NCBI GenBank assembly: GCA_021613535.1
Contig: CP075496.1
Location: forward strand, 13,082,001 to 13,146,000
DNA: 64,000 bases
DNA from: Adineta vaga
Taxonomy: Eukaryota > Rotifera
Direction of reading: 5' to 3'
Under the pieces are notes generated by a model. The model saw only the letters and a list, made by a program, of their open reading frames with translations, searched no databases and was not told the origin of the DNA. Numbering within the stretch: position 1 is the first letter of the stretch; each line of letters begins with the position of its first letter. Positions 36,939-51,500 of the stretch are shown here, piece after piece. Position numbers and translations under genes: made by a program.

Positions 36939-38868
36939 AGTAATTCAAATATATTTTTTTCTTTTCTAAGTAGATAATCGAAATGAGAGGTAGAGAACGA
37001 GCAAATATATATTATCTGCACAAATATTCAATTGTACTAATAATGTAAACAAGAATGCCGATCTTTGGACCGATTAGTTAACAAAATCTATTATAGAAAA
37101 AAATAGAAAATATCATCGTCAGACATGCAAATTTGTACTTACTATTGTCGTGTTATAAAATAAGTCATCTAATGGAAAAAAACCGTCAATGATATCGAAA
37201 TTATCTAAAATTTCAAAAGAAGAAAATTATTATTTTATCACTTTGTTCTAATAATTATTTGTACACATGTGTCTGCATCTCATTATGCAATAATCTTGAG
37301 ATCTAAGCGTCTGGAAAATATGAAGAGAGATGTATGTATACATATAAGTAGTCCGTCTACCATTCTCTTTTCTTTTTCTTCTCTCCTCTCCATCATCTTC
37401 TGGAGTACTTTAGTGATCATTGATCAATGAATTAGTCTCTTTCTTTCACTCGATGTTACTGATTCTCAGCTTATAAATATTAGTCAGATTTCAGCGGATA
37501 GATTACGATTAGATTATTATTCTTAGCCAAGAAAGTACTGGTGTTAGAACAGGCAGACAAAACATTCGCTCTAAGGCATACTGTGAGGATAACATTTGAC
37601 GAACCAAACACATACGCTAGAAAGCTGAGCGTACATGTAGAGAAACGATGGAACATAGTGAATAAATGAAGAAATAGGGAACGAACAGCTCAACAACTGA
37701 GATTATAAGGGTATACTTGTCCTTCCTATGTATGTTCAATCAGTCAGTCTGCCTGCTGGCGATGATGATGTTGATGAATAGAATATGTTAAGAAGAGAAA
37801 ATTGAAAATTGAAAGGTAAAGCGTCGTAAAATCATAGAAAAGAAACTTAAAGACGAGAAAAAAGAAGAAGAAGAAGAAAAGTTTGTTCCTTTTTTAATTG
37901 AACATTGTCGTCACCGTTGTCGGCGACCATTGTAAACAAAACTTCAGTCTGTCAGAGATTGTGCAAATTTGTTGGATACTCTCTTAATATTTCATCTATT
38001 CTCTTCTCGTCGTACTCTACTATCAACATGAATATGTGAATGTCTGTATGTTTTACATAATAGACGAAGAGAAGAGAAAAGAAAAAAAAAGAAATAGAGA
38101 CGAAGAAAGAAGAAAAAAAGGTACTACAGTCGTGTTGTTGCCGCTGCAGCGACTTCTTCGTTGGCGATGGTTACGATCGTTGTGGTATTCATAGTAGTTG
38201 CGCGTTGCGGTTACAAACCGACATATAGTTAAAGAAAAAATGCATTGTAGAAAGAGAACAGTTCTATCTCTCTTCTCTTCTTTTCTCTCTTGTTCTCTCT
38301 CGCTCTCCCTCTTTGTTCGTAACGCATTTAGCCCATTACACATTTTTACGTCAAAAAACGAATGCCGATTTGGCGATTGTATGTTAATATCGCTGATATG
38401 GTTTGCTGTTCTTACTATTGCTTACGATATTCTTGTCTGGCCATTAGACAGACTCATTCTAATGAGCTCAGAAAGACAAACGAAGAGAAAAAAGAGAAGC
38501 GAAGAGAAAAAAGAAGAAGACAACGACGGCGCGACGATGCTGAGGAAGGGAAAGCATCTTCAGACGACGAGGAATCGAGAGAATATCAGTCTCTCGTGGG
38601 CAAAACAAAATAAAGCAATAGCATGAAGATAGATCGACTTTTCTCTCATATTATCAATACAAATAAGTATGTGTTGGCGGTTGACTAAGCTATTTGATAG
38701 TCTATCTGTCTATCTGTCAATGATGAATTATGCCATGGCTTCTCATTGTCAACCAAAACTCATGATGGAAAACCTTGTGGACTCGTCGTCTCGAGGATAA
38801 ACAAGTTGACCAATAATTTGCCAATGTCATCTTTTCTTCCTATACTTCTGACCCTATTTTCTTGATTT

Positions 38869-38896
38869 CTCTCTCTCCCTCTCTCTCTCTCTCTTT
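38869..38896. repeat. CT-rich microsatellite
   Basis: Nearly pure TC dinucleotides with CCC interruptions on the plus strand, inside the large gene-free block. Confidence 0.75.
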
Positions 38897-39223
38897 GTCT
38901 CTTTATCGACTTCTTTATAAATCTTTTTACCATTGTTTTTTTTTCAATGAAGGCACATCTGTAATCGACAAGCTCGTCTATAGTCAATGGTGCTGAGAAT
39001 GATGATTACCTTTTATTTGCTTCAATATAATTCAAGTAAAAAACGACCAGATGGAGAAAGAAAACCTTCAAAGAACGAGCTTGATGATTATATATGTCCT
39101 CCAAGATACAGGCAAAAAAAAGACAAAAAAAAACGCAACAAAGAGTGAAAAAGTGCGTCAGCTGCGATTCTATACCACAGAATTTTTTGGCTTGAGATGT
39201 ATATATACGAACGCTCACCAATT

Positions 39224-39243
39224 TATATATATATATATATATG
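39224..39243. repeat. (TA)n followed by (TG)n
   Basis: Compound dinucleotide microsatellite: a TA run continuing into TGTGTG. No function is inferred. Confidence 0.75.
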
Positions 39244-42200
39244 TGTGTGTATATGAGACGCTTCATTACATCTTATACACCAGCATATTCACAATAGTAG
39301 TCCGCATGTTGGCTTATCAGCTCGTGTACATGTATGCGCGTATGTTTGAAAAGAGTGGAATCTAACTATCGTCTTACTATATTATGGATGAGAGGGTCAG
39401 AACACAAAAGAGAAAAAGAGAAACGAGAAAGAATACGACGAGTGTAAAGAAAATGACCTTTACTAGCAATCTCACTGTTCACATTGGCAAGCGATCGATT
39501 CGTCAATTTTATTACCGATGATAGAAAGCGATGATCCATTCACCTCATATAAATATACTATATATCTTCAGGCGATTATTTCTGTTAGCGGTTTTTTTAA
39601 CGAAGTTTGCCTCTTATCTCGATAGTTTAAAGCAAATAGATGTATATAAGAAAGAAACAAAAAAATCCGAAGAATAAGAAGATTAACGATTGTTATTATT
39701 TGGTTGTGACTACGCTGCACTTATTATTCAATAGAAAAAGAAAAGAATATTAGTATTAATTTTCCTTTTCTTCTTATCGATCATCAATGTAGTCAACAGA
39801 AATAAAAATACACAAAGATCATATTCTTTTCGATATATATATATATATATATATACGTAGATCGCATATCATATTCGTATTCTTTCTTTTTCGATTTAGT
39901 TACATACGTAGATATATTTATAAACTTATCTCATGAGTAATAGCAAGTGTTAGAAGTTCCATTAGTAAAAAAAATAAACTTCTTTTTCTTTCTCTTCAGT
40001 CCAATGTTGGCTAATCAAATAAAATACTTGACTTTTTCTTCTTCTTCTACCGATCCCATACAATTACATAGAAATATGTTCATCAAGGGATTTGATGATC
40101 ATACATGTCTTCCAGACACAATAGATGATGAAACCACTAAAATTATTGCTATCTCTTATCATAATTCTTCACCTTTTTGTCTATCTATCTATGTATATAT
40201 CTATCTAATTATAATAGTTTTCGTTTTATTTTATTGGTCTTCGATGCGTTTATTACATAGATATGTATATAAGTAACATAGAAGATAAATCAAATAACAA
40301 TATAGAAAAACATCGAGAAAGAAGATAAAGATTATTCCACTAGCAAATGTTAGTTTCTTTTTCTTGTTGATGCCACTAGTAAAATAAGCGGAAATTGAAT
40401 TTTTTTACTATTAGTTGTTATTGAGGCAAAAAAAACTTAATCATGATGTAATTAGTGGGAATAAGATGTGTCCTGTCTTCGACTCCTATTTGCTTCGAGT
40501 GTCTATTAATAAACAAGCACGTTCCGCCTCTACTATTTCCTTATTCTTCTTTTAATAACACAAATAAATTTATTTAGACATTCTCGTTTTCTATTTTAAA
40601 TTTGTATAGTCGATTGAGGAAAAAAAAACATGACGTGATTTATGTTCATTATGACGAGAAAAAAAAAGAACGCAACCTTCACCTTTTATGACGCTTGAAG
40701 GACAATCCTAACAATTGCTGGTAATGAACGTCATATTGAAGTGAATAAAAAAAAAATAGTGACTTAAAGCGAAAGGGAAACCTATGATACGATAAGGCAC
40801 TCAAAAGGATTATAAAATATTAATACAATTATATTCTATTATTCTCTTTGGTATATTTTCTTTTTCGTATAAAAGTAAAAGAAAAAAAAACTTCGAACAT
40901 TATATTTTGATGAATACGTTAACAATAATAACGTAACTTACTTTTAACGACATTCAGGTGTGAATGTTCGAACGAACAGGAAGGGTAGGCATAGAAAATA
41001 AGTACCAAAAAAAATGAGTTTTACGCGTATTCTTTCAGTTGTCCTTGAAATGTAACGACAAAAAGAGCAAGGAAATCGATGTAAAAAGATAGGATGGTAA
41101 CGGTAGTTAGCTGCTCTCGTTTCTTTCTGCCTATGCTTCGTAAATGGGTATATGTGACAATTTTTTTAAAGAATACCAGTAGAGACATTTGCACAAAAAG
41201 AGAAGCACAAGAGAATAGACCCATAGAGACTTCTTTTTATATATCAGTAGTACTCGGTTTGTCATTAAACATAAATTACTAAATAGGTTATATTTCCAAT
41301 GAAGCAGAAGACTAGCTATAACACTGAGATAATGCATTGTCAACTAAATTCCATATTTATTCACATCACCGTCTTTTATTCTCATCTTGCTAGTTAGAAT
41401 TTTCATCTTATAAAAAAAAAGAAAAGAAATATGATGCGGTTGTTAAAAATTTTATATAAAAGATTGCTCACAAGAAAAAATAAGAAACTCTAAGTATTCA
41501 AGGACTACCTGTCTGCACGTCATCCGATGAAAAGTGTTTTCTATGAAAAAAAAGAGAAAAAGATCTTTTTTTATTCTCATATTTTTTTCTCTTCTCGATG
41601 CATTTTTTTTCTCGCTTCAAATCCTTCTCACTTGTTGATAGGTAGTCTTTTTCTCTTTCCTCATTTTCTTTTTCCGATGCTGCATTCATTAAACACATCT
41701 GCTAAGCAAATGCTCTGCATGCAAACAGACATTGAGAAAACTTCGTAAAAGAACCATTCGGCTCGAACGATAACACATTAGGTTACATAGTATAATTACG
41801 ATCGTAGTGACGAAACTACAGCATAAATAACGTCAGATGAGAGTACTAGTTCAATAGATGAAAGTTATATTCATGTTACTCGAGAAAAAGAAAGAAACTA
41901 CGAGTTCCGGAGGCTGGTTTTAACCATGTTAACAGTAGTATACTTGTTCAGATCAAACTCAACGATAACGAAAAAGCTTTTTTTTTCTCTCTCTAGTTCT
42001 CTTCGAGTTTCCTTTTCTTTTGCTAGTCGCGTCGATTATTATGCATTCAGTAACGAGGAGGAAAAAAAAGAGAATGACTATAAAAGAAAATGGAAACTAG
42101 TCTCTTTTCCGGATAGAACGACTAGTATATATGGATTGAATTTCGGCGCGCGTGTGCGATAGAGTTCAATCATGGTCTATACACGCATACATGCCGATGA

Positions 42201-43970
42201 ATACAGTATGTAGTCAAAGAGGAATCTAAGGAAACAGACATGAAGGAAATAACTCTTATTGATTTGCAAATCGAGTTTTTCTTTTTCTTCGGCGTCATCG
42301 TCGTCTTCTTCTTCTTCTTCTTCTCTCACTCTCTTTCTCTCAATTTAATCTCTTCGTTGCTCATTTTCAGCGATAGAAAACATCAAAAAGGAATACGGAA
42401 TAGAATAGTTTCCCAAATTAAAAATACATTGTTATGATTGATCGTCTCTCGTAGATCGCATATTCAATTGTCATGTATGTGTGAGTACGTGCGGTCAGTC
42501 AGTAATTAATCTTCGTTGAAGATAATCGATATTAAGACTATAATGTGATAATCAATGGTTAAAAAGTTCGACTATCCAAATAACAGGAACAAGCAACAAA
42601 AGGAAATTACCTAATAGTCACTAAATATAAATAAGAAGAGAGAAAATGATGTTGTGATCATTTTTCTTTTTATTCTCTTACTTTACATATCGATATAACA
42701 AGCGCGCGCAGTAGAGAGCGAGAGAGGAAAGAAAAGACATTCATCTTTATAAAAGAGTGGAATCAATAGTTGGGTCAAGGAGAGAAGTTATTGGAGATTG
42801 ATTGTATAGAAAGATATTTCAAATGATTTTCAACGGATTCTCTGTTGCTTCAATGATGATTTCATTATTTTCGTTACTGTTCTCTTCTCTACTTTATACA
42901 ACTTATATGAATATAGTTCAAAGTGATTAATCGTTCAATCCTCAAATGTAAAAAAACACTTCATGTACTTCTAATGCTTGAAGACAAACAGGTACCCGAT
43001 GCAAATCGAAAGAAAAAGACGAACAGAATAGAAGGGAAAAAAAAGAAATTAATTGTCTTGGAACTAGGAAGAATGTTTTGACAAAGTTGTCGCTTATATT
43101 CATTCTCAAGAGTCACATTAGTATATTCACTTTCAAGTGAAACGTACAAGAATTCAATCAAATGTGTAAATTTCATCACACAGTTAACTCAAGTGCACTA
43201 CACATCTGTATTCTGTTCACATGTTGACTAATCTGATGTCATAATCTTCTTATCATCTGTGTCGAAATTCGTGATACTATCTACTTTTCACAAAGGCTTC
43301 TCTAATGTCGGTATTTTGTAAACTAAGAGTTAAAAAAAAGAAAGAACGTATTCGTATTCTCAATGAAATCGTAGAATGAATTATTTTGTTTTGTTTATGA
43401 ACAATTTCGAGGTATCATTTACAACTCATATCTGTTAGTATGTAAACTCAGACGAAGAGAAAAATACAGAATTGCCGTGTACAACAAAGCATATGATTAC
43501 GTGAACTATAAAGGAAAACGAAGATGAATGACATGAGAAAAGAAATGAAATTCATTTCATGTAAAATTACTTTAAAAAGTGTTAACTCTTGAAGTAATTT
43601 GTAGTCTAATTTATATTTTCTACTATTACATCATTCGATGATGGAATTAATTTTGTAATATACATATGTTGTGTCTGTCAATTCTAAGTGACTTGGTAAT
43701 CGATGTGTTCAAACGAGAACACGTCAATGATGAGAATGAGGATTAATTAATCTTTTCTGCAAGATGAGAGATATGGGTTTTTTCTTTGATAAGTTTATCT
43801 TATAGATGTATATATATATATTTATATATACAAACAAGAAAAAGACACTTACAATTTCTTCAATAGTCATCGTTTTGACCGTATTGCATATGCGTCAAGA
43901 GGAGTTGACCTATCTTTCTGTGTGAGTGTCTGTCTCTCTTTCTTTTTTTTTTACTTTCATAGTTACCCAT

Positions 43971-43992
43971 ACGTACGTACGTACGCACGTAC
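43971..43992. repeat. ACGT tandem repeat
   Basis: Five to six copies of a 4-bp unit (ACGT, with ACGC variants), a palindromic tetramer that is rare in this AT-rich sequence. Confidence 0.75.
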
Positions 43993-44463
43993 ACACATTC
44001 GTTGTTTGGACGATGTGAGAAAAAGAAAGATCGAATACTATTTCACGACAGATAATAAATAAGATGTCGTCGACACATAGAGCTTTAGAGAAAATGAAAG
44101 AGAAAGAGAAAAGAGAAATCAACACGCTTGTTCTTGTTCTTCTTCGTCATATCGTTACTACAGATTTTTTTCTTTCGTGATCATTGCAACTTTCTGAAGA
44201 GGATGTTTGATCAATAGGGTGTAGACAACAACCAACACCCATCAATAGAATATATAGTAAAGTTAATCAACCAAACAAGACCCTTCACAATGATGTTGAC
44301 CATAACGACGAGAACGCAATCGATGTGTCAATGTTTGATTGTCGTCTATATACCGTACGAAAGAAAAAAAAAGTTGAAATCTAAAGTATGTACAAGAGAA
44401 TATAGTCGAATAAGAAATAATAAAGCAATCAAACGAGAATGAATTACTAATATTGTTGCGACT

Positions 44464-44517
44464 GCTTGCTTTATTCCAAGGTGAGGACCTTGATGGAATT
44501 ATGATTGACTAGCAAGT
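44464..44517 (+). other. Predicted RNA hairpin
   Basis: Outer 7-bp stem 44464-44470 with 44511-44517 (GCTTGCT / AGCAAGT, one G-U). Inner stems pair 44473-44477 with 44495-44499 and 44478-44482 with 44487-44491; the loop is GAGG, with a 3-nt bulge and an 11-nt asymmetric internal loop. It is predicted by eye only and may be chance. Confidence 0.25.
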
Positions 44518-46492
44518 TGATCAGGGCAGACATAAACAAAGTTAAGTGTATAGATCACCGAAAAGAAAACGTCAAGATTTGATTTTTTTTACAAAATGAA
44601 TAAAAATCACGATGAAAAAAAAAACGAAATTTTCCTCCAGATATTATTTATTCATGATCTGACTTCGAGCTTGATTAGTTCGATCTTTTTCTTTATATCA
44701 ATTGTGTTTTACTATTTTATTTAATATATTATTCTAATCATAGATAGGAAGAACAGTTTTTTTTCCGTTCATAACAAACCTGTTTCTGCCGATGGAAATA
44801 TGTTATATATTCGACAATTGGCAAGGGAATAAATGGAGAAATGATGAGCTTAATATTCATCTCAAGGTTGCTGCTGTTCTATCACGCTTAAAGCATAATA
44901 ATATTCATGATGATTGATCGACATCGATCGTTTTCTTTTTTGTTGAACAATTATCAACATAAACCTATTACATAACTTAGATACACATAACTCCACCTGT
45001 CTCTCTCTCCCTTCTTTTTTTCGCCGGAGGTCGTAGTAGTAACTGACCTTGTTTGCTTTCATATTTACATATAAGAGGAGACATTATATTATGTTAACCT
45101 TCAACTTACACTTACTTGCTTAGTTCAACACAATTTGGCAATGACATTATTCTCCATATCTCTTTTTTTTATTTCTCTTTCTTTCTCTCTCTTCCTCCTT
45201 TCACTTTTGTTCGTTCCTAGTAAAACGAACGACATAACTATTTAAAAAAATGAGCGCCATGTGTATATATATCGTTATAATGGATCGGACGTCTATTGTT
45301 TAACTACAAACAGTGTCATTGAACCAATAAATATTCATTATTCCGGCAAGTGACATTGACTTGATGCTTCTAATTCCAAAAAAGCTCTATAGACATCTAG
45401 GCACATATGTGTACACGCATGAAGTTGATGGGTTATAGGACGCCGACGCCGACAACTGCTGCTGTTCGTAGTTTAAGAAGATGTGCATATGGAATGATGT
45501 AATGATTCTCGTGATGCTATGCATGTATCATTACCCATATCTAAGGTCGAGCGCGTGCATGTATCCATCATTTTATTATTCTTCGATTAGAGACATATGC
45601 AGATAAAATCTTATCATCCTCGTTTGTAATTCCGTTTATAAACTACCTTGAAAAAGGTCGAATAATAAAATCGATCTTCATATATTTCTTACCATTAACG
45701 ATCATTGATTGATCATATTGAAATAAAAAAAAATTCCCTTATGATACTATCATAAAAATCAAAAGGAATGAAGAAATTTTTTTTTCTACTCTACATTCCC
45801 TGTGGAAATTAAATACAAACACATACATATTTGACAAAAAAGAAAGATAAAAAAATCAACTTTAGGTATATGTAAAATCATATTTTAAATCTTTTCATTG
45901 AATAAACTTAAATTTATTATCATATGAAATGAAGAAAGAAAACTTTCAAATATCAGTTATATTAAGATTAATGCATATGATTATATCGAGGTTGAAAAAG
46001 TACGAGATTCAATGAAATGAAATTACGAATAGCTTCTAATGCCGTTTTGATTATCTTTCAACAATTGTTTTCTTGACGAGCCTTGTAGACAAACCATACT
46101 GATATCGTTTATATGTAGATAAACTTCCCTTAGACAATGTCATTGAGTGATAAAATACTATATGTGATATGTATACTAGAAATATGTTGAATAACATTCG
46201 TCTACTCCATTTTCAACTTAAGTATTTTATCTACTTTGTTCTCTTTTTCTATAGTTATTATTATCATAAGTTCGAAAGCATGCTCAATTTTCTTTTTTTC
46301 AGATCTACGTCATTCTAATCTTCTTTTTCATTGTCATTACCATGAGCTTTTCATAAAGAATTCTCTCGAGTTTCATAATCAACAAGAAAAAAGATTTATA
46401 CAAAATAGATATATATATATATATATACATACAATAAAAACAAAACTAATGAGATTCTAAAAAAACAAAATTATCATTCGATGAAATACATA

Positions 46493-47893
46493 CTACAAAT
46501 TCATATCACAGTCATTCATTAACAATATTGATTGATCATGTTCGTTAGGAATATTCATTGATACTGAGAAATTATTGTCATCTAATAAAAGATTAGAATA
46601 GGATTTGATTGGTACATAATTCGGTTGTTTCGTTGATGTTGTTGAATCAGATGATGCAAGTGCAAAAAATTGAGAATTCGAAGAAAATGAAGAAAGAAGA
46701 GATTCATCTAGAGAATATATATTTATTTTCTTAATTGAAAAACAAGAATGTCCCTTACCGTTCATGTCAATTGATTCTGTATCAATCGGTACTGTTATAG
46801 TTTTTAAATAGTTCATTAAAACCAATCCACATGTTATAACAACAAATCCAACTAGACACGCAAGAATATCTACAAATGCTAAGAAACGCCATTCACGAAA
46901 AAGTATACCGGATGTAATTAGGACACATGTTGTAAATAGGACATAATAAACAGTTGTTACAATTGGTGTTGAAAATATATCTAATGCTTTATTGAGATAA
47001 ACCATTTGTATAAAAATACAAGCGATAATGGTTATCGCACAGAAAAAAGTTAACCAAATGGAATATGTATGTTTATGTGTATAGAATTCTTTTAATCCTG
47101 TCGCTAAACCTTTGCATGCGGTAACAGTAAATGCGCCCAAAAGTGAACAGATTAAGATATATATAGAAACATATTGTGTGCCCAAACGAGGTGCATAATG
47201 GAAAATTAACAATAAAATAACACCACATGTAAACAATGAAAAAAAAAGAAATTCTAAACGAAATTAATGACCTATACCATGAGTAAGTGTTTTATTATGT
47301 CAACATACCTGCAGAGCCGATTCTTTCTGAAAAATCTAATAAAGAATTTACATCATTATCTTTTGGTGCATGAATAACAAGAATAATCGAGCCAGAAATC
47401 GTAAGAAGACAACCAATCTTACCAAGTGTACTTAAGTTTTCATTCAAAAATCGAACAGCCATAAGAGCACTACACAAATAAATATAAAATAATAAACGAA
47501 CGAAATAAAAATAATATTTTCATAGATAAATATACCTTACTAAGACTGACAGGGCACCAAGTGGAGTAACGACTGATGCTGGAGCAAATCCATATGCTGC
47601 AAAATTGCATGCTTCTCCAATGCCCATTGATATAAGTCCAGCCCACCATTGAATTTCATAGAGATATCCAAAACCACCAGAGCCTATAACCGAAGAAAAC
47701 ATATTTCGTTTGCTAATCGATCACAAGAAATTTTTCTTAACCAACCAGCTCGAACAGATCCAATATGATTAGTTAACTTGAGTAAACCTTTCTTTTTCAA
47801 AATAAAACTTGAACCAATAAATAAACTGGATAAAAGTGCCAGTGAAATACCAATAGTAAATTTATGTGATTTTGCAGAATCAGTTGTTGGCAT
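46493..47893 (-). CDS. NIPA-family magnesium transporter (NIPA1/2-like)
   Basis: Multi-pass membrane protein that imports Mg2+; animal NIPA1/2 sit in the plasma membrane and early endosomes. Exons in coding order: 47893-47746, 47683-47536, 47469-47309, 47253-46493; 405 aa. The start is ATG in [13 protein letters not shown]. Family signatures in order: [87 protein letters not shown], then about five more hydrophobic spans including [20 protein letters not shown]. Nine spans are expected. The tail after about residue 310 is hydrophilic and Ser-rich, longer than in human NIPA2. An in-frame open extension upstream of the chosen ATG (FLTSEPLTFSENDLLTR) has protein character but no ATG, so a 5' exon could exist. 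Confidence 0.92.
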
Positions 47894-48558
47894 ATTCAAT
47901 AATGTTGATGCTGCTATAACATTCGGTAAGCTATTTGTTCGAGTGAGTAAATCATTTTCTGAAAATGTAAGTGGTTCACTTGTTAAAAAGACCTCGAATT
48001 ATAAAAGAACATTTTTACTCGTTTCATTCTGCATGATGTTCTGTGTGTTCTTACATCTAAAACTATAAATATTTTATACATCAGTCTGAAATTGAGTTAC
48101 GAGAAGTCAGAAAAATAAATCGAATTCTCGTTTCTTTTTCGTTCTGTTCTCATATGATATCCAATAGGTAACATGCCAATTGACTCAAAGAAACAATCCA
48201 ATAATGGCGTGATCCTTCGTTTTTTCTTTTTTTTATTTTCTCGTCTATAACATCGAAAAGAAAGAAAAAACAACGTCCAATGTTTGCACTCCATAATCAT
48301 CCCATCACCTGACAGAAAAGAATCTTAAGAATTGATGCAAAATTCAAGAGAGAAACAAAATAAAGTAACAAATGTATAAGCTGGAATAGTTGTTTGTCAT
48401 ATGAAAGAGAAAACAAAACTTTCCTTTTCTATTTATATGTGTGTTCAATAGTATCAAGAATAAAAAAACAACAACCCCAAAGAAAGGAAATGAACAGTAT
48501 CTCAATATGAGATATAGAGGAAAGAGGAAAGAGGAAAGTGGAAAAAAAGCAAAACTGT
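47894..48558. other. OGT to NIPA spacer
   Basis: Both genes are on the minus strand; this holds the OGT 3' UTR and the NIPA promoter or 5' UTR. On the minus strand, an acceptor-like CTTACATTTTCAG at about 47959-47971 precedes the NIPA start. A short tandem of AGAGGAA units lies at about 48516-48540. Confidence 0.4.
48516..48540. repeat. AGAGGAA heptamer tandem
   Basis: About three and a half copies of a 7-bp purine unit just past the OGT stop codon, in its 3' UTR. Confidence 0.7.
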
Positions 48559-51500
48559 TTAACTTGTAATCGATGATTTCATATGGTCAGGTAATAAATT
48601 ATTCGTATATCGATTCCACATTTTTATAAAAAGTTCTTCTAAATATTGAGTATATAAAGTTGTATCAAATAATGGACTGGTTAAACGACGTGACCAAACT
48701 TTTGCTCGAATAGATTTCAAGTAGACTGGATCGACACCGAGACGGACAGCTATATTTTCATAATCATCATAAGATTCAGCGACTAATTCAGGACAACCAA
48801 TTGTATGTAACAAAGATGCACCAACTCGTGATGCCAATGTTTCTAGTGGAAGGGTAATCATGGGCGTACCTATTTAATTACAATAATATAAATATTCAAA
48901 CAATAGAGATAGAAAAATATGTATACAAACCTGCCCAAAGAACATCCATACCAGTTGTATGACCATTACATAATGGTGTATCGAGACAAATATCAGCTAA
49001 CTGACCACGTCGAACATGTTCTTCTTTGGGTGCAACATTGGAAAAGATTAATCGAGATGAATCAATACCATAGAGTTTTGCTGTTTGAATTAGATTTTCT
49101 TCACCTGCAATTGGAAAACGTAGCAGCCATAAAACACTTTTTGGAACACGTTTTAATATCTATAGAAATTTAATTGAAAAAAAAACAAAACAAATACTCA
49201 ACATGAATATACATTTAAACTTACATTACACCAACAACGGATTGTAATAGGATCAATTTTATATAGTTGATTGAAATTACAATAAACAATAGCATCATCT
49301 GGTAATCCATACTGTGTACGAGTAGTTAAAAGAACTGTTTGAGGAACTTCTTCACCTGTTGCTGCACGACTACTTGTCTATAACAGTAAAGAAAAATCAA
49401 TTGTTGAGAAAAGATTGTTTTTCAAAGAAATAATCTACTTGTAATGTTGTTGTACCATTCTGTGCGACAATTCCATTAATACTAACTTCATTATGTCCTT
49501 GTTGTAATAGTTGATGGACAACAGTTGCTTCTGGTAATTCAACTAATGGGGTAATTACTTCTTCTTTACATTGATCTGTACTTGTTTTACCATTCTCTTT
49601 ATCATCAATAGGTAAGACTTGAACTGTTATTGTCTATAAAGGAGAAAGAAAAATATTAATTATTGAAATTAGAATTCAAACAGTATGTATTTACCCTAAC
49701 GTCACTTCGCTCAAGTATGGGCTTTAAATTTGTACCATTAACAATGGATCGATTATCTACTGTAGTTATAGTATTATTACTATTATCATTATTAGTCGTC
49801 TGTTGACTTTCAACAATAACTGCTTTTTCTGTCATATGACGAAACATATTTGCATGATCACCAATGAAGAATGTATACGGCATATATGCAAGTTTTTCAG
49901 AATATTGTGATGATAATGAGAGCGGAGAAGTAATCTCATCTGTTATTAAATAATCCATATATGGGGCACCTGATGTGTTCGGATAGCCGAGCCACATAAC
50001 TTGAATTGGAGATGGACGAAAGGCAAAAATTTCATTTCGAGCACCGCGTGTATAACCATTGAGATTAACTAAGATATGAATTCCATCTGCATAAATACGA
50101 TCAGCCTAAAAATTAGTGAAACAAATAAAAACAAGAACATGATATTTCCTAATTTTTTCTTCTTTAAAGAATCCTACCGCTTGTCCATTGCATGTAAGAG
50201 ACGATAAATCAATAAAATGTTCTGCTTCACGTTGAATCTTTGCGCGAAATGCAGTGCCATCATCAGCACTTAATGAGTAACAAAATATTTCCACACGTTT
50301 TCGATTATGTAAACCCGGTATACTCTGCATTAAGTGTGCAGTCGGATGATTACAGAAATCTGAACTGACATAACCGATACGTAATCGACCATTATTTTCT
50401 TTTAAATCTTTTGAATGAACAAATGTCTTCTTATGTAATAATTGAATCTAAACATGATGTAAATAATACTTTAAAAGATTGTTTTTCTTTTCAAAATGAT
50501 AATAGTTACTCGTTCAAGACATAGAAGTGCATGTCGAGTTGCAATATTTCGTCGTTGTTCACCGGTTAATGGATATAACATACTATGATGTGGATGTACA
50601 CTTGGTAAACGATTTTTCTCTAATTGTTCTTGTACAATTGAACAGATTTTATTCAAACGAATATCATAATCTGACCAATCACAAATAATCTAAATAAAAC
50701 CAATGATAGATTTTTTTTATTAAGAACTAACAAATTTAATAGATCAAAATATACTTGTAAACAATGAGCTAGATTACAAAAGGCATCAGGAAAATCTGGT
50801 TTTAATTTTAAGGCAGTTTTATAGGATTGTATTGCATCAGTAATATTGCCAGTATCTTTATGTATTGAAGCTAAATTTGAATGTGCATCAGCAAAGGATG
50901 GATTTATTTGTATCGCACGTGTATAACATTGTAATGCACCTGTAATATCACCGATTTCTTTTAAAGTATTGCCAAGATTCGAATGTGCATCAGCAAACAT
51001 AGGCTGAATACGTATTGCTTCTTTATAATGATTCAATGCATCATGCAATCGACCTTGTTGTTGAAGAACGGATGCTAAATTTGAATGTGCTGCAGCAAAA
51101 TTTGGGAGAATATCTAATGCACGAGTATACAGATTAATAGCTTCATCGATTTGTCCTTGTTCACGACGAATATTTGCTAGATTATTGAGAGAATCAGCGT
51201 GTGTAGGACATTGACCTAACGCCATTTTATAGCATTCTTCAGCTTCAGAAACCTATAAAATAAAAGGAATGTTTAGCTAATCTTAGTGAGAAAAGAAAAT
51301 GCATGTGTTCATACTTTGCCTTGTACTTTTAATGCATTCGCTAAATTGCAGTAAGCATCAGGAAAATTTGTTTGTAATTGTATTGCGCGACGATATGTTT
51401 CAATTGCTAAATCGATGAGACTACACAAATAGAAATAAAATTATTAGAAATAAACTGTTTTATTATTGTTGTTGTTGTTTTTTAAATACCCCTGTTCATA

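Larger units (their letters stand above)
36939..46492. other. 9.5 kb gene-free block
   Basis: Lies upstream of the LRR gene and downstream of the NIPA gene. No protein family, tRNA, rRNA or transposon is recognised on either strand. It holds many purine or pyrimidine tracts (37860-37880, 38060-38120, 38470-38525, 38870-38896, 42285-42330), TA runs, and an ACGT/ACGC tandem near 43971-43992. It also has a predicted hairpin at 44464-44517. The longest open frame (about 38198-38626) has no ATG at its start and is low-complexity. Likely content is regulatory DNA of the LRR gene, UTRs or non-coding RNA. Confidence 0.5.

Noticed and set aside
38198-38626. 142-codon open frame in the gene-free block
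   Set aside because: It starts at TTG, is dominated by Ser/Leu and Lys/Glu/Arg low-complexity runs, and overlapping frames on both strands are equally open; this is a purine/pyrimidine-tract artefact.
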